A stretch of 64,000 nucleotides of DNA from Cinnamomum chago (GCA_038049695.1 CP142455.1:34819501-34883500); one strand, 5' to 3'; positions 12,735 through 23,692 are shown, counted from the first letter of the stretch. Numbers and translations: made by a program. The notes: generated by a model not told the origin, from the sequence alone.

Positions 12735-14505
12735 CTAGCTGCCCATGGAGCCCAAACCGCCTAAGCCGACTCGCTGGGGCATCATTTGAATTTGACTTGC
12801 CTGTGTTGCTGCCTGATCTCGCATCACATCCTGCAGTCGCCGCAAATCCTCTTGTCCCTTCTGCGCCTCGTCACACTGTCGCCGCAAATCCTCTTGTACC
12901 TTCTGCGACTCTTCATACTTTTGCCGCAACTCCTCTTGTATTCTCTACGACTCGGATAGCTGCCGCCGTAAGCTACTCACCTCAGTCGCTACCACAGTAC
13001 TGCTAGATATTGATGCTGGGCCCCTCGAGCGGTACCCTTGCCTCCTCGCGACCCTCTTCCCTAGCACCTCCTCTATCAATTGTTGCTGCGCCACTGGGGA
13101 GCCGCTCACCTCAGACTGCGACAGTCCTAACTCCAACCTTTGCTGCATTCTCAAAGAATATATATAAACTTATAATATATGTAAATACCACTATATAAAG
13201 TATGACATACTAATAAATTTTCAATAACTCACATATGTCGCTTCAGCATGAGGTGTGATCTATTTGTTCTGCTTCTTGCTCCAGCGTTGTTGCCGGTATA
13301 ATTCCGCTTGGGAGGAAGGAGCTTCCTCAGCATGCATGATTGACAACCGCTGTGCAAATGATTGAGAGCCAGAATAATGAGTCGTCTTCACTTGACTCCG
13401 GCTCATTGAATTCCTTTGTGACTGAAGCTGCAAATTACAAGTTAAAAAGAATGTAGTTAGCTTATTTAGAAAAAGCATCAGGGAACATAGCAATGGATTT
13501 AGTTACCTTCCATTCAGGTGTCTCCCATTTATGCTCTATCATCCATATCCACTGGTCCGCCCTTTGCGGATCTGGTGGGTACTACCTCGGATCGTGTCCC
13601 TCTCCCAATAACTTCTTATACTTCATGTGAGGCTCCGACCTGAACTCCCTATATATATATATGCATGGCAAGTTTCTGGATGACCATTTTCACTGCTTGG
13701 TCGGTCTTCCAGTCGCCGAAGTCAAACTTTTGCTGTCATTTCAAACACCATAAGTTGAGTAATAAACAATGATGCATTTAAAAGGCAAAAAAAATACAAT
13801 CAAATTCTACATCCATCAGATAATTTCAAGTAATTATCTACATTGAGTGCCAAAAGGGAAGCAACCAAAAAAACACTTCCTACCATCACTGGATCTAGAA
13901 GCATGATTGATTGGATTCAATGCTGTACGATTCAAAGCATACGGAATAGTAAGTCAAAGTTCGTTTTATTACCTCAGCTGCCATGTAGACTGCCTCCCTG
14001 GTCCCTTCATCAACCTTGATCCATGTTGGTTTGTCATATGGTGCAATCCTTCGGATATGACTGCCAAGCTCAACCGCAAATGTGGAGGCATTTGCACCCT
14101 CGAATGCCCCCGACACTTCGCCCAACGGAACATTCAACTTAACACCAAGAGCCTTCATCCTCTTCTCCGATGCCGAGCCCACCACCTTGCCCCGCACACG
14201 TCGAGAGGTTGATGCTACAACCATTAAAAAAGAAAGTAAAGTGTTACTTTAAACATAAACAAATGAAGTTTGGAATATAATAGGGTCCAATATTACTTAC
14301 CAACGCTACTATCCGTAGACTGACTGGTAGCATGCTCTCGGACCGTAGACTGACTGGCAGCACACTCTGGGACCGTAGACTGACTGGCAGCACACTCTGG
14401 GACCGTAGACTGACTGGCAGCACTCTCTAGGACCGTAGACTGACTGGCAACACGCTGTGAGTGACTGACTGCACTGCGGTGTCTCTGTCTCCCTTGACCA
14501 GCCAT
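12735..14505 (-). pseudogene. CACTA second gene: Transposase_24 (Ptta/En/Spm, TNPA-like) protein
   Basis: A multi-exon gene on the - strand. Exon 1 starts at the ATG at 14505 (MAGQGRQRHRSAVS) and holds a ten-residue repeat. A GT donor near 14301 and an AG acceptor at 14215-14216 lead to exon 2 (about 13973-14214), with RVRGKVVGSASEKRMKALG and the Transposase_24-like YDKPTWIKVDEGTREAVYMAAE. Further exons lie at about 13508-13735 (KFDFGDWKTDQAVK..WKTPEWK-like) and 13260-13436 (SGSQSFAQRLS, the family's GSKSFA signature). The C-terminus (12735-13154) is a Q/E-rich coiled coil. An in-frame TAG in the 13508-13735 exon and an ATATAT tract that unsettles the frame indicate decay. In En/Spm the second product binds subterminal repeats; that role is inferred here. 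Confidence 0.7.
14310..14459 (-). repeat. Five in-frame 30-bp tandem repeats in the TNPA-like gene
   Basis: Five consecutive 30-bp units with the core CCGTAGACTGACTGGCAGCA encode, on the - strand, five decapeptides of the type AASQSTVPEC. Because the unit is a multiple of three, the array changes protein length without shifting frame. It lies in exon 1 just after the initiator region. Confidence 0.9.
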
Positions 14506-14620
14506 GTTTGTGAACTGAATAACACAATCAAAGAGCATATATAAAACAACAATAAGTCACATAATTGAAAGATGTTTGATGACCCATATAATAACATGTA
14601 ACATTAATGATCTACCTCAC

Positions 14621-14902
14621 TCACAGTATCATTACGTCATCTTCCAAGTCATCTTCACCCGAGGAACTCGACTTTTCCTCACTCCTGGATGGCCTGTACT
14701 CCATGTTTACATCATCATCTTCTTCTTCAGGTGAGACCCAGCGTCGAGCTGGACCTTCAAGTGCTCGTTCCAATGGGCGTGCGCCCTGTTCATTTAATCT
14801 GGGGATTTTCCTTTGAATGTTACTATTTCGATTTGCCCCATAAGAATTTTTCTCCTGGGTCAATGCTCCAGGCTTCACATAAAGTTTTCTTTTGGGAGGC
14901 AT
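14621..14902 (-). CDS. Small ORF between the two CACTA transposase genes
   Basis: A 93-residue frame starting MPPKRKLYVKPGALTQEK, with a basic N-terminus and an acidic, serine-rich C-terminal half (SPEEEDDDVNMEYR..SSSSGEDDLEDD). It lies 166 bp downstream of the TNP2 gene's end and 115 bp upstream of the ATG of the Transposase_24 gene, all on the same strand. It could be an upstream exon of the second gene, a separate small protein, or chance. The charge layout looks more protein-like than random AT-rich sequence. I recognise no family. Confidence 0.4.
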   Translation of the reverse strand: MPPKRKLYVKPGALTQEKNSYGANRNSNIQRKIPRLNEQGARPLERALEGPARRWVSPEEEDDDVNMEYRPSRSEEKSSSSGEDDLEDDVMIL

Positions 14903-15068
14903 TTTTGGCTGCTATGATTAATAAATTGACATAAAATAAAACATATATGCTTAGAACACACATGCGGGAGGAACAAGTTACATATAAATAAACACATTAA
15001 ATTGAAAGGTAAAATAATGAATTCATAGCATTGCAATACTTGTCCACACACATGAAAAAAAAAAGAGT

Positions 15069-18000
15069 TTACATATCATATTCCATATCATAATCAATAT
15101 CTACATCGGACTGATCAGTTTCATCTTCATTTACGTATTCTTCCAATGTATCATCCTCATTATCACCATTATCGGCAGTGGGTTCATCATGGCCGGCTGT
15201 TGGTTCATTATCCTCAAGAATGATCTCTGGTTCAATGTCATCCCTAGTGTAAGGAAAGGAAAAATCCTCTTGAACAGGGATTGAGAAACTTTCATTTGTT
15301 TCTTCCTGTTGGTAAGGCTCATTTGTCACATTTTGTCCACTATCTTCATCTCGCTTTGGCACATCCCAAATTCCTCGATGCTTGACACGTTCCACCACTT
15401 TCCAATTTGCCCCTAATTTGGTATCATTGACATAGAAGACCTGAATTACCTGATTTGGCAAGGCAAATGGATCCTCCTCATACCACCGACTCCTAACGTC
15501 AACGCTTGTGACATGTTCATCGATATGTATTCTATCTTTACGCCCAGTATTATACCACTCACGTTTAAACAAAACCACTTTAGAACCATTAATGTATGAC
15601 AATTCAAATATGTTGGACACGTAACCAAAAAAGTCAATTATTTTTCCATCGTATTCCCCCTCAACAACCAACCCACTATTCTGGCTATTGTAACAGTTGT
15701 CGCGATCTCTAGTAAGGAAACGGACACCATTGACCATACAACTCGAATATTGATGCACTAGACAATTTGGACCATTTGCCAATGCCCATAGTTCATCGAT
15801 TGCATATCGAGACCGTTGAGATCTCAGTTGATTCATCTGCATTAATTGATCATGAAACAAATAAATTAGGTTACACAATAGCTTAATGTTTCTGGTTGAC
15901 AAAATTTATTGTGAATTTATCGTACGTACATGATTTTTGAACCATCCAGAGAACTCTTCCCGTTGTATATTAGTGCTGTTGCATCCCTGAGGCACGTTCA
16001 CCTGCCTCTTGTGCTCCCTTCTCAGGGGATTAGTGACAAAAAGTGATTTTAGCGACACAGAGGGAGATAAAGAAATTTACATGTTATGTTTAGTTAAACT
16101 GAACCACTTACTCTAGATAAGGTACGACCTCAGGAGTATTATACAACACAAACCAATGGGCCAGGTTGCGTTCCCTATGTGACACGTTGGGAGCCCTCAT
16201 GATAGGTGCAAAGGGACGGACGCGTTGGGTGAAGACGTCCAACCCCGGGCCTCGTTCGCCCCCATCGTCATTCCGTTCTTCAAGAACTTCTCCCTTTAGG
16301 TACCTCTTGATAAATTTAACACTCTCTTTGGCAATGTATGCATCGGCGATCGAACCTTCTGGCCGAGCTCGATTGGTTACGTATCGCTTAAGGGTTCCAA
16401 GAAACCTATAGACATAGTGATCAAAAATTAAGATTAAAAAACTAAAATACCGTTACACTGATCAACAATATAAAGATGGGTAATGCAATCACCTCTCAAT
16501 TGGATACATCCATCGATATTGCACCGGTCAGGCAAGCATGGCCTCGCGCGGCAAGTGAACTGCCAAATGGACCATCACATCAAAAAATGCAAGAGGAAAA
16601 ATCCTCTCCAACTTACACAATATGAGTACTATCTTTTTCTCAAGTACTTCCAAGTTGCTCCGTCTTAATGTCTTCGAGCAAATGTCCTTGAAGAAGCTGC
16701 CCAGCTCAAATAGTGTTGTGCATATCTCTTTGTTCACATACCCACGCATGCCGATCGGAAGAAGACGTTGCAAAAGAACGTGGCAATCATGGCTTTTCAG
16801 GCCTGCTAATTTTCCGTTCTTCGAGGTCACACACCTCGATAGATTCGCAGCATACCCATCTGGGTACTTGATCGATTTCAGATATTCATAAAAACCATTT
16901 CTCTCCTTTGGGGCTAATGTGTATGAAGCCGGGGGCTTCTCACTTCCCCATCCATTGCTTCTACTCCGTAGATGCAATTCTGGACTTTCAATACACGGTG
17001 TCCTTGTTCCCCTTGTCCATGCCCAACATTGTGCCAAGGTGACTTTCACATATATTCTTCTCTACGTGCATGACATCAATGTTGTGTCGAACCTTTAGTT
17101 TCTTAAAATACGGAAGCTCATAAAAAATTGCTTTTCTTCTTCCAGTTCAAGTCTTCAGGATCACGAGGTCTCTTCTTGTTGCTAGAGTGCTTACCAAACC
17201 TTGTATCCGGCAACCGATCCAATTGTGCTTGTACCTTTTCCATCGACGGTAACTCCAATGACTTCATCCGATTCTCATTCTTACCGTTAAAGTCCTTACG
17301 GTGTCGCCAGGTGTGGTTCTTTGGCAAATAAGCTCGATGGCCCGTGTAACCAACCTTTCTTTTCAACTTAACCGCTAAGAATTCGTCATTACAAGGGGGA
17401 CAAGCCATGTAACCTTTCGTGGTCCACCCAGACAAGTTACCATATGCTGAAAAGTCGTTTATGGTCCACAACAGAGCCACACGCATATTGAAGGTCTGTT
17501 TGATGTAGGCATCGTAAGTTTCAACACCTTTCTCCCACAACTCCTTCAACTCATCAATCATGGGTCGGAGATAAACATCGATATCATTCCCAGGTTGACG
17601 CGGCCCAGGGAAAAGCAATGACATCATGAAGAATGGCTCCTTCATGCACATCCAGGGTGGCAAGTTCTACGGCATAAGTATGACAGGCCACATACTGTAG
17701 GAAGTGCTCATGTCCCCGAAAGGGTTGAACCCATCGGAGGCTATCCCGTCATCTCTCTGTTTGTCACCATGCCATCTCATGTGCTCAGCAGTCTTTCGGG
17801 ACATGTACAGTCTTCGTAACCTCGGTATCAATGGGAAGTACCGCAACACTTTATGAGGTATCTTCTTGCCCTTCCCAACATTGACTTTATATTTGGACTC
17901 CCTGCATACTGGGCATTTATCTAGACTTGCATTCTCCTTCCAAAATAGGGCACAGTCATTCTCACAAGCATCAATGTGCTCATATCCCAATCCCAAGTCA

Positions 18001-18611
18001 CGCAGTATCTTCTTCGCAGCATAAATAGACTCAGGAACCAAGTTACCGTCTGGCAGAATGGCCCTCTATATTTGCATCAAATTGTTGAACGACTTATTGC
18101 TCCACTTTCCCTCAACCTTCTGCTCTATCATCTTAACAACAAAGTCTAACAGAGTGTTATCTGGAGAGCAGCCAGGGTACAGAGGGAGCTGAGAAGCATC
18201 CACAATCCTTTCGAAGTGACGTATAGCGTTACCGTGGATGGTCTCAGCCTCAGTGTAAGTTCCCATGTAATGGTCGTGCATCATTTTTGGATATTCATCT
18301 CGATCCTCATAGCCACTATCAATATCCTGTTGTCTCAGTTCGACTACTTCATTTACTAGAGGTGTTGTTTCTCCATGGTAGATCCAGGTCTTGTAGGACT
18401 CTTGCATACCCTTATGGAGAATATGAAATTTCACAGTAGCAAAGTCATGCCTACGACTGTTCAAGCAAACCCTACACAGGCAATAAATCTGAGTAGCATC
18501 CCCTGCATTTGCCTTTGCAAAATCAATAAATGACTTCACCTCTCTCTGATATTCTTGACCAAGTCTTGCCATCTTATTTTTACTATCCAATGTTGTCCAA
18601 GTCTTGTCCAT
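15069..18611 (-). pseudogene. CACTA TNP2-type transposase, decayed
   Basis: The likely start is the ATG at 18611 (MDKTWTTLDSKNKMARLGQEY), the usual N-terminus of the transposase-associated domain (18370-18611). The TNP2 core follows: ACENDCALFWKENASLDKCPVC, FNPFGDMSTSYSMWPVIL, NLPPWMCMKEPFFMMSLL and RHNIDVMHVEKNICES (about 17040-18060). DUF4218 comes next (LKSHDCHVLLQRLLPIGMR, about 16500-17000), then an exon with FLGTLKRYVTNRARPEGSIADAYI (about 16100-16412), a short exon ending at a GT donor near 15930, and a last exon starting near 15836 with DUF4216 (about 15470-15720) and an acidic tail. In-frame stops at 18066-18068 (TAG), 17667-17669 (TAG) and 16528-16530 (TGA), plus disrupted sequence near 17050, make a functional enzyme unlikely. 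The product would cut the element ends. Confidence 0.85.
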
Positions 18612-20054
18612 ATGTAGTCTTTTTAACGGAGAAATCTAAACAAGAGATCCATACAAATTAAAAGCATGCTTTCATCAAACCGATAGAAGAAAAAAATCAT
18701 AAACAAAGATTTTTATGGATGACTCAGATTGGCTAATGGGATTATTAATTTTATGGGTATTCCTATTGGTGCAAGGACCACCAACCCCCTCAGAGTATTA
18801 TATCTTCTTTTAGGGTCGGCTACGAGTCCTGACTTTCTATGGAAATCTATTTTTTTTGTGTAGAATCTGATATGATTAACTAATATTACATGATATTACT
18901 AAAATTAACATTCCATCGAGTCGAGTCGACTTGGCCAAGACAGGCTGAGTTGGTTCAGAGTTTCTAAATAATGGTGTCACCCAAACACTCTGGCACCAAA
19001 ATATGTAACCGGGACTGGTACACGTCAGTCCATGTTGATCAAACTCATACATCAATTTGAGGTATATCCAAATATATATCCTAAGTTTATTTTTCACTCA
19101 ACCTGTATTGACATCTGAATGGAAATGGTCTTATTTTCTGCTCTGAATCAGATTTATTTATTTTGAACGGTGTCTGCATCAGATTTGCCAACAGTATAAC
19201 ACTTGACATAAATACAGTGCTTCTTGCTTGTTGAGACTTGAGATCATGCATGGTGTGTTTTTTTCTTTCTTCTCTATTTAGTTCTGATGAAGAAAACAGT
19301 GCCTAGTTTACAAAGTGTTTGGGACATGGGGCTATCCTTGCATTTGTATTTCTTCCTCTTGCTAAATTCATTTACGCAAGCCAAACAAGACATGGCGAGG
19401 CAAGAAACTGTTTCATATGTTAGTATCTTTTCATTTGTAAGACTTCTCCAAGATAATATAAGAAAATTAAAATCATAAATATTATCAAAGACACAGGTGA
19501 AAGTAATGCTACTTGATCAATATCATTGGTTTGGTCTATTTAATATTCAGAGAAACAGTTGATGATCAAGTCCAAGCAATTGAGTATCAGAGATAATTTA
19601 CCTGAAAACGTTTCAGCGCAAGCGAATAGGATAAATAAATCACTTCAGGATTGTATAGTTCAAGATAATAAGCTGATGTGGTCAGCAAGCAGAGTACACC
19701 ATAAGTCTTGCTCACAGGTGGCGGTGATTTGTAGTATCTGAATATATATCACATGTAATAACTGAATCAACAAGTGATCCAAATGGTCAAAATTACAAGA
19801 GAAGGAAGGACACAGCATGCAAATATGTTTAAGGAAACAACATAAGAAAAAAATAAATAAATGAAGAGTATAGAGATTGGAGTTCTCACTCTCCTGGAGT
19901 AGACATTGAGATTTAAGGAGGGTGATGGAAAGGCCAATTGAGAACTGAAATGGGGTTTGTCCAAATTCATGAAATTGAAGATATAGAAGGAAGACTTTGG
20001 CTTCATTGACTCAGCTTGAAGTCTTCACTTCCTTGGAAAATCATGCTCACCAAT
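18612..20054. other. CACTA region upstream of TNP2, no gene recognised
   Basis: This should contain the leftward promoter of the TNP2 gene, but I cannot point to a convincing TATA box. At about 18740-18857 the sequence TTTTAGGGTCGGCTACGAGTCC followed by a T run recalls the 3' ends of plant SINEs; this is weak. Two + strand frames (19287-19478 and 19559-19741) match nothing I recognise. The stretch leads into the captured PEP carboxylase end. Confidence 0.45.
18853..18912. repeat. 60-bp direct repeat, copy 2
   Basis: Identical by eye to 11404-11463, same orientation, about 7.4 kb apart. It starts right after a T run that ends a possible SINE-like 3' end and continues into unrelated sequence (CCATCGAGTCG) at its right edge. 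Confidence 0.85.
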
Positions 20055-20252
20055 CATTCAGAGAAACTTTCAGAGAACAACCGAAGGCTAAGACGTTTGA
20101 TTGAGAATAGGCTACCATATCTTAATCCAATCAACATGTTACAGGTGGAGATACTAAGGAGGTTGAGGAGCGATGAGGATAATCATAAGCTTAGAGATGC
20201 ATTGCTCATAACCATCAATGGGATAGCGGCAGGGATGAGGAACACTGGTTGA
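20055..20252 (+). pseudogene. Captured C-terminal end of a bacterial-type PEP carboxylase gene
   Basis: The frame reads [20 protein letters not shown], then [32 protein letters not shown] and the terminal MRNTG followed by TGA. This is the extreme C-terminus of phosphoenolpyruvate carboxylase, the cytosolic enzyme that carboxylates PEP to oxaloacetate. Plant-type isoforms end QNTG, whereas RNTG marks the bacterial-type class (PPC4-like). A TTCAG acceptor-like site sits just before the match at about 20061, in the right phase for a last exon, so this looks like a genomic exon rather than an mRNA copy. I find no upstream exons. It lies on the + strand, opposite to the transposase genes, inside the CACTA element. 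The following ~200 bp may be the donor gene's 3' UTR. It is a passenger fragment unless fused to an element transcript. Confidence 0.85.
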
Positions 20253-21889
20253 TATTATTACTTTAAATGAAAGAAGAGCTCCACAGATAATGTTACGAGT
20301 TTGTATGGATTTTGTGCCGAATTCCACTGCCTATAACTACCGGTGGAAGACAGTTTCTGATGGAACATGTAGAATTATTCATAGAACCATGGGATTTTTT
20401 TTGTCGATGAACTGATAACAGAGAACATTGAGATCACTGAAAAAACTGAGCCATTGTTTCTAGTTGTCTTCCTTCCATGCAATCAAAATAGAAAAATGAA
20501 GTTCCTTTGTAACTTGTATAATAGCTTCAATAAACATTAGAAGGAATGGTCTTGTTGCATTTTCTATACTAGCTGGTGTACACCTTGTTAAAAATAATGA
20601 TTGCCCCATAATCAGGAGCATATTAGCATTAAAATGTTGATTTGTTAGTTTTATGTGGTATGAAGATTCACCAGATGCCATGAGGCATGGCCTTCAGTAG
20701 CATCTGCACTGACTATTTAGATTGCACCAGATTGCACATTGCCAGTGACGGAAAACTGTCTCCCTAGATGACTCTTAGCCATCAGTTCATTGGATGATTT
20801 AATTGGTCAGGGAAGTGTATATTTTGCATAATTCTTTTCCATTGTCCTTTTTGCAAGTTTTGCTTCAAATCACAAGGGCTTGAGCATATTTTAGACCATC
20901 AAGCATTCAATTGTGGGGCCTGATTCATTCTTGCCATGGTATTGAGCAATTCAATGCTTGCCACTCATTGGTGATAATGATTTCCTATGCATGTAAAAAG
21001 GCCTATGGTTTTTTTTATGTTTATTTTTTTTAACTTATTTGAAAAAAAAAATCCGTGTAAAAGATTTGGTATCTCCTATCTACAAAATCTAGTTCCTTAC
21101 TCTCACCCAAAAAGAAAACATTTAGTTTCTTTTGTGTCTATTCCCCTACAAGTTCAAGTTAACATTTGCATCTAAACCACATCAATCAGAAGTTAGAAGA
21201 CAAATGGCTATTTATTTTCTGCACCCTCCCAATAGCTATTAGGAGTCACAACAAAGAAAACGATCAATTTCATTATAGTATTATAAAGAAAGAGTAATCA
21301 GATCCTAAAACAAATAATACAAAAAGAAAAAAAACCAAAATCAAAGAAGATTTATATTCCATTGTCATGATTCCTTCTTTCCAATTAGGAATCTGGTTTA
21401 AAAATAGAAAAAAACAAAAAAAAAAAAAAAACAGAACAAAAGATGGCTGGTTTAGCAGAGTTCATACCTTACTGGAGTGGGGGCTTGGAAAACAAGAGAT
21501 GGCAAGGGGTGGAGGCTCGGTGGCTCAGGATTCTGAAATATGGTTTTGGTGACAAGATGACATGTTAAAGATGAATATACATAGATACATGCTATAGAGA
21601 CGAGATGAAAGATAGACTTCAAAATCCAAAATTGCCAAACCCTACATCTTCAAAGAACGTGACGAGAAATTGCAGCGAAGAGAAGAGAAGGATTATACCT
21701 TAATGAGAAGAGAATGATTGATTGCAGTGGAACACTGTTCCAATGGTGTTCTGATCGGCAAGGTCTCGGGCGGCTGTAGTGGAAGCACTTGCCAAACCGA
21801 GAGAAACTGCAGCGATGAGCAAAAACGAGGGAAACAAAACATATATAGAGAGGAAAAACGAGGGAACAAAAGACTAATTTATAAATTTA
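20253..21889. other. CACTA interior after the PEP carboxylase fragment, no gene recognised
   Basis: AT-rich with homopolymers, including an A run near 21416-21431. The first part (to roughly 20450) may be captured 3' UTR of the PEP carboxylase donor. No other coding similarity is apparent to me. Confidence 0.45.
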
Positions 21890-22110
21890 GGGTTTTAAAA
21901 ATATATAATTTTTACCTTTTAGCGGGGCCGCTTATGTTCGCTGCTATTAATAACTTTTAATAGGGGCTACATTCTGCCCGCCGTTAAAAGTAATTTTTAC
22001 CCTAAAAAATATTAGCTGCTATTAAAAGTTAGAAGGTAAAATGACAAAAATTTCCCGCCAAATGCTGGGGCTGTCGTTGAAACTTTTTTTTACCGGTTAC
22101 CTTTGTTATG
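21890..22110. repeat. Second subterminal-like vocabulary (AGCGGGGCCGCT / GCTGCTATTAA)
   Basis: Within about 220 bp the motifs TTTTAGCGGGGCCGCTTATG, GCTGCTATTAATAAC, GCCGTTAAAAGTAATTTTT and GCTGCTATTAAAAGTTAG recur in both orientations. This resembles the AGCGGC..GCTATTAAAAGT subterminal words of a different CACTA-type family and is unlike the GCGTCGGCAAA words nearby. It may be the remnant of another element's end. Confidence 0.45.
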
Positions 22111-22239
22111 GTCGTCGCCATAAGTTAATAAGAAATTGAATTTTAGTGGGGTCAGCTTTGTCAGAGGGTTAGGAATAAATCAGAGAGTTGAAAACGGCAG
22201 AGGGTTGGGAATAAATAAAAAAGTTGAAAAAGGTGTGCT

Positions 22240-23016
22240 CAGGTTATTTTGGCAAAAAAAAAAATTACTAAATGGGGCTTTGCGGAAGCAAATCATGCGT
22301 TGCCAATGGTGCGGATAAGAAGTCGGAGCTTTCCCGACGCAGACATGTGCATCGCCAATGGAAAAAATAATTGCCAACGTATTTTCCACAACTTTTGCCA
22401 ACGCGGTCTTACTTGAGTCGGTAAAAATAGCAATCCTCTGTGACTTTTGCCAACGCAGTCTAAATATGCATCGGAAATAAGACTTTTACCAACGCAAATT
22501 TTCAGTGCGTCGGCAAATAGTGTTGGGAAAGGTTTTCCACCGCTTTTGCCAATGCGGTCTTACTTGCATCGGTAAAAGTAGCAAATCTCTGTGACTTTTG
22601 CCAACGTAAATTTTCACTGCGTCGGAAAATAGTGTCGGGAAATGTAAGTTTGTCATAGATGGGGCTTTGTGGACGTACCTCATGCGTCGGCAATGGTGCG
22701 AATAAAAACTCAGAGCTTTCCCAACACACACCTGTGCGTCGCCAGTAGGTAAGATAATTGCCAACGCATTATTGCGTCGGCTTTAGAAAAACACGTGTTG
22801 GCAAAACTTTCTCTCTCTTTTGGGGGTTTTTTTTGTTGGCGCCAATATGGTTACCACAGCTTTTGCCAACGCGGTCTTACTTGTGTCGGTAAAAGTAGCA
22901 ATTTCTCTGACTTTTGCCAACGCACTGAAAATATGCGTTGGAAATAAGACTTTTGCCAACGCAAATTTTCACTGCGTCGGCAAATATTGTCGGCAAAAGT
23001 GCAGTTTGTTGTAATG
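22240..23016. repeat. CACTA right subterminal array and terminal repeat
   Basis: The words TTTTGCCAACGCGGTCTTAC, TGCGTCGGCAAA and CGGTAAAAGTAGCAA recur, often as inverted pairs (TTTGCCAACGCA...TGCGTCGGCAAA). A block starting ATGGGGCTTTG is present twice, at about 22263 and 22658, so the right end contains an imperfect tandem duplication of about 400 bp. The array ends in the terminal repeat at 22990-23016. In En/Spm elements such words are transposase-accessory binding sites. Confidence 0.85.
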
Positions 23017-23690
23017 ATTTAGGAAAGCACTCTTAACATCCATTTGAAATAATTTGATTCCCATACTACTAGCATATGCCAATAAAATTCATATGAATTC
23101 CAAACGAACAACAGGAGCAAAAGTTTCTTCAAAGTCAACTCCTTCTATTTGAGCATATCCTTTGGCAACTAATCTTGCCTTGTTCCTTATTACATTTCCG
23201 GATTCATCTGACTTGTTCTTAAAAATCCACTTAGTTCCTATTGGATTTTTTTTCTTTAGGTAATGGAACAAGATTCCAAACATCATTCTTCTTAAATTGA
23301 CTTAGTTCCTCCTGCATTGCCATCATCCATTCGAATTTAGATTCAGCCTCTGAAAAAATTTTAGGCTCGATTTGAGACACAAAAGAATAATGAGCCCATA
23401 AATTTTGAACTTGTCTCCAAGTCATAACCCCACTTTTGATATTTCCTATAACATTATCCAACGGATGATTCTTCATTAATCTAGTTGGTATAATAGCTGT
23501 AGAGGGGAGGATATTTTCTGTTTCTTTGGGAATAGACGGTTCAATGGTAACTTCAGCTTCATCGTCATCTGCTAAAGTTTTTCTAATTTGATTTGATTCA
23601 TCAATGACAACATGAGCTGATTCCATTATGTTCATGGTTCTATGATTGAAAACTCTATACGCCTTACTTCTGTCAGAGTATCCTAGGAAA
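23017..23690 (-). pseudogene. Copia A reverse transcriptase, N-terminal part
   Basis: On the - strand this encodes the pre-RT linker and first RT motifs: [60 protein letters not shown] and FAPVVRLE, followed toward 23017 by the IKLFQMDVKSAF segment. The domain is cut by the CACTA insertion and resumes at 3225. Family: SIRE-like Copia. It is a fossil with several breaks. Confidence 0.88.
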
Positions 23691-23692
23691 AT

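Larger units (their letters stand above)
3226..23016 (-). mobile_element. CACTA (En/Spm) DNA transposon with captured sequence
   Basis: The left terminus begins CACTGCAACAAA and the right terminus ends TTTGTTGTAATG, so the ends form imperfect inverted repeats of about 28 bp (CACTGCAAC.. against CATTACAAC..), degenerate from CACTA. Flanks are TTT (3223-3225) and ATT (23017-23019), an imperfect 3-bp target duplication as expected for the superfamily. It splits the reverse transcriptase of Copia A, whose coding sense resumes on both sides. Subterminal arrays of GCGTTGG/GCGTCGGCAAA motifs sit at both ends. Two transposase genes lie on the - strand. Without the nested solo Gypsy LTR (5880-9656) the element is about 16 kb, long for the superfamily and consistent with acquired sequence. 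In-frame stops in the TNP2 gene suggest it cannot move on its own. Confidence 0.88.

Noticed and set aside
12707-13006. Proline/alanine-rich + strand frame, possibly a secreted protein
   Set aside because: It is the antisense of the coiled-coil C-terminus of the Transposase_24 gene.
14310-14459. CRISPR-like regular repeats
   Set aside because: The units are contiguous 30-bp tandem repeats without unique spacers, lie in a transposase exon, and the DNA is plant nuclear.
16166-16411. Arginine/serine-rich + strand frame
   Set aside because: It is the antisense of the TNP2 exon that encodes FLGTLKRYVTNRARPEG.
19287-19741. Possible upstream exons of the captured PEP carboxylase
   Set aside because: Neither frame shows PEP carboxylase sequence such as the YVLVISGH block expected before the last exon; left unassigned.
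22240-23016. CRISPR-like or satellite array at the right end of the CACTA
   Set aside because: Repeats are short words in both orientations next to a terminal inverted repeat, as expected of CACTA subterminal DNA.
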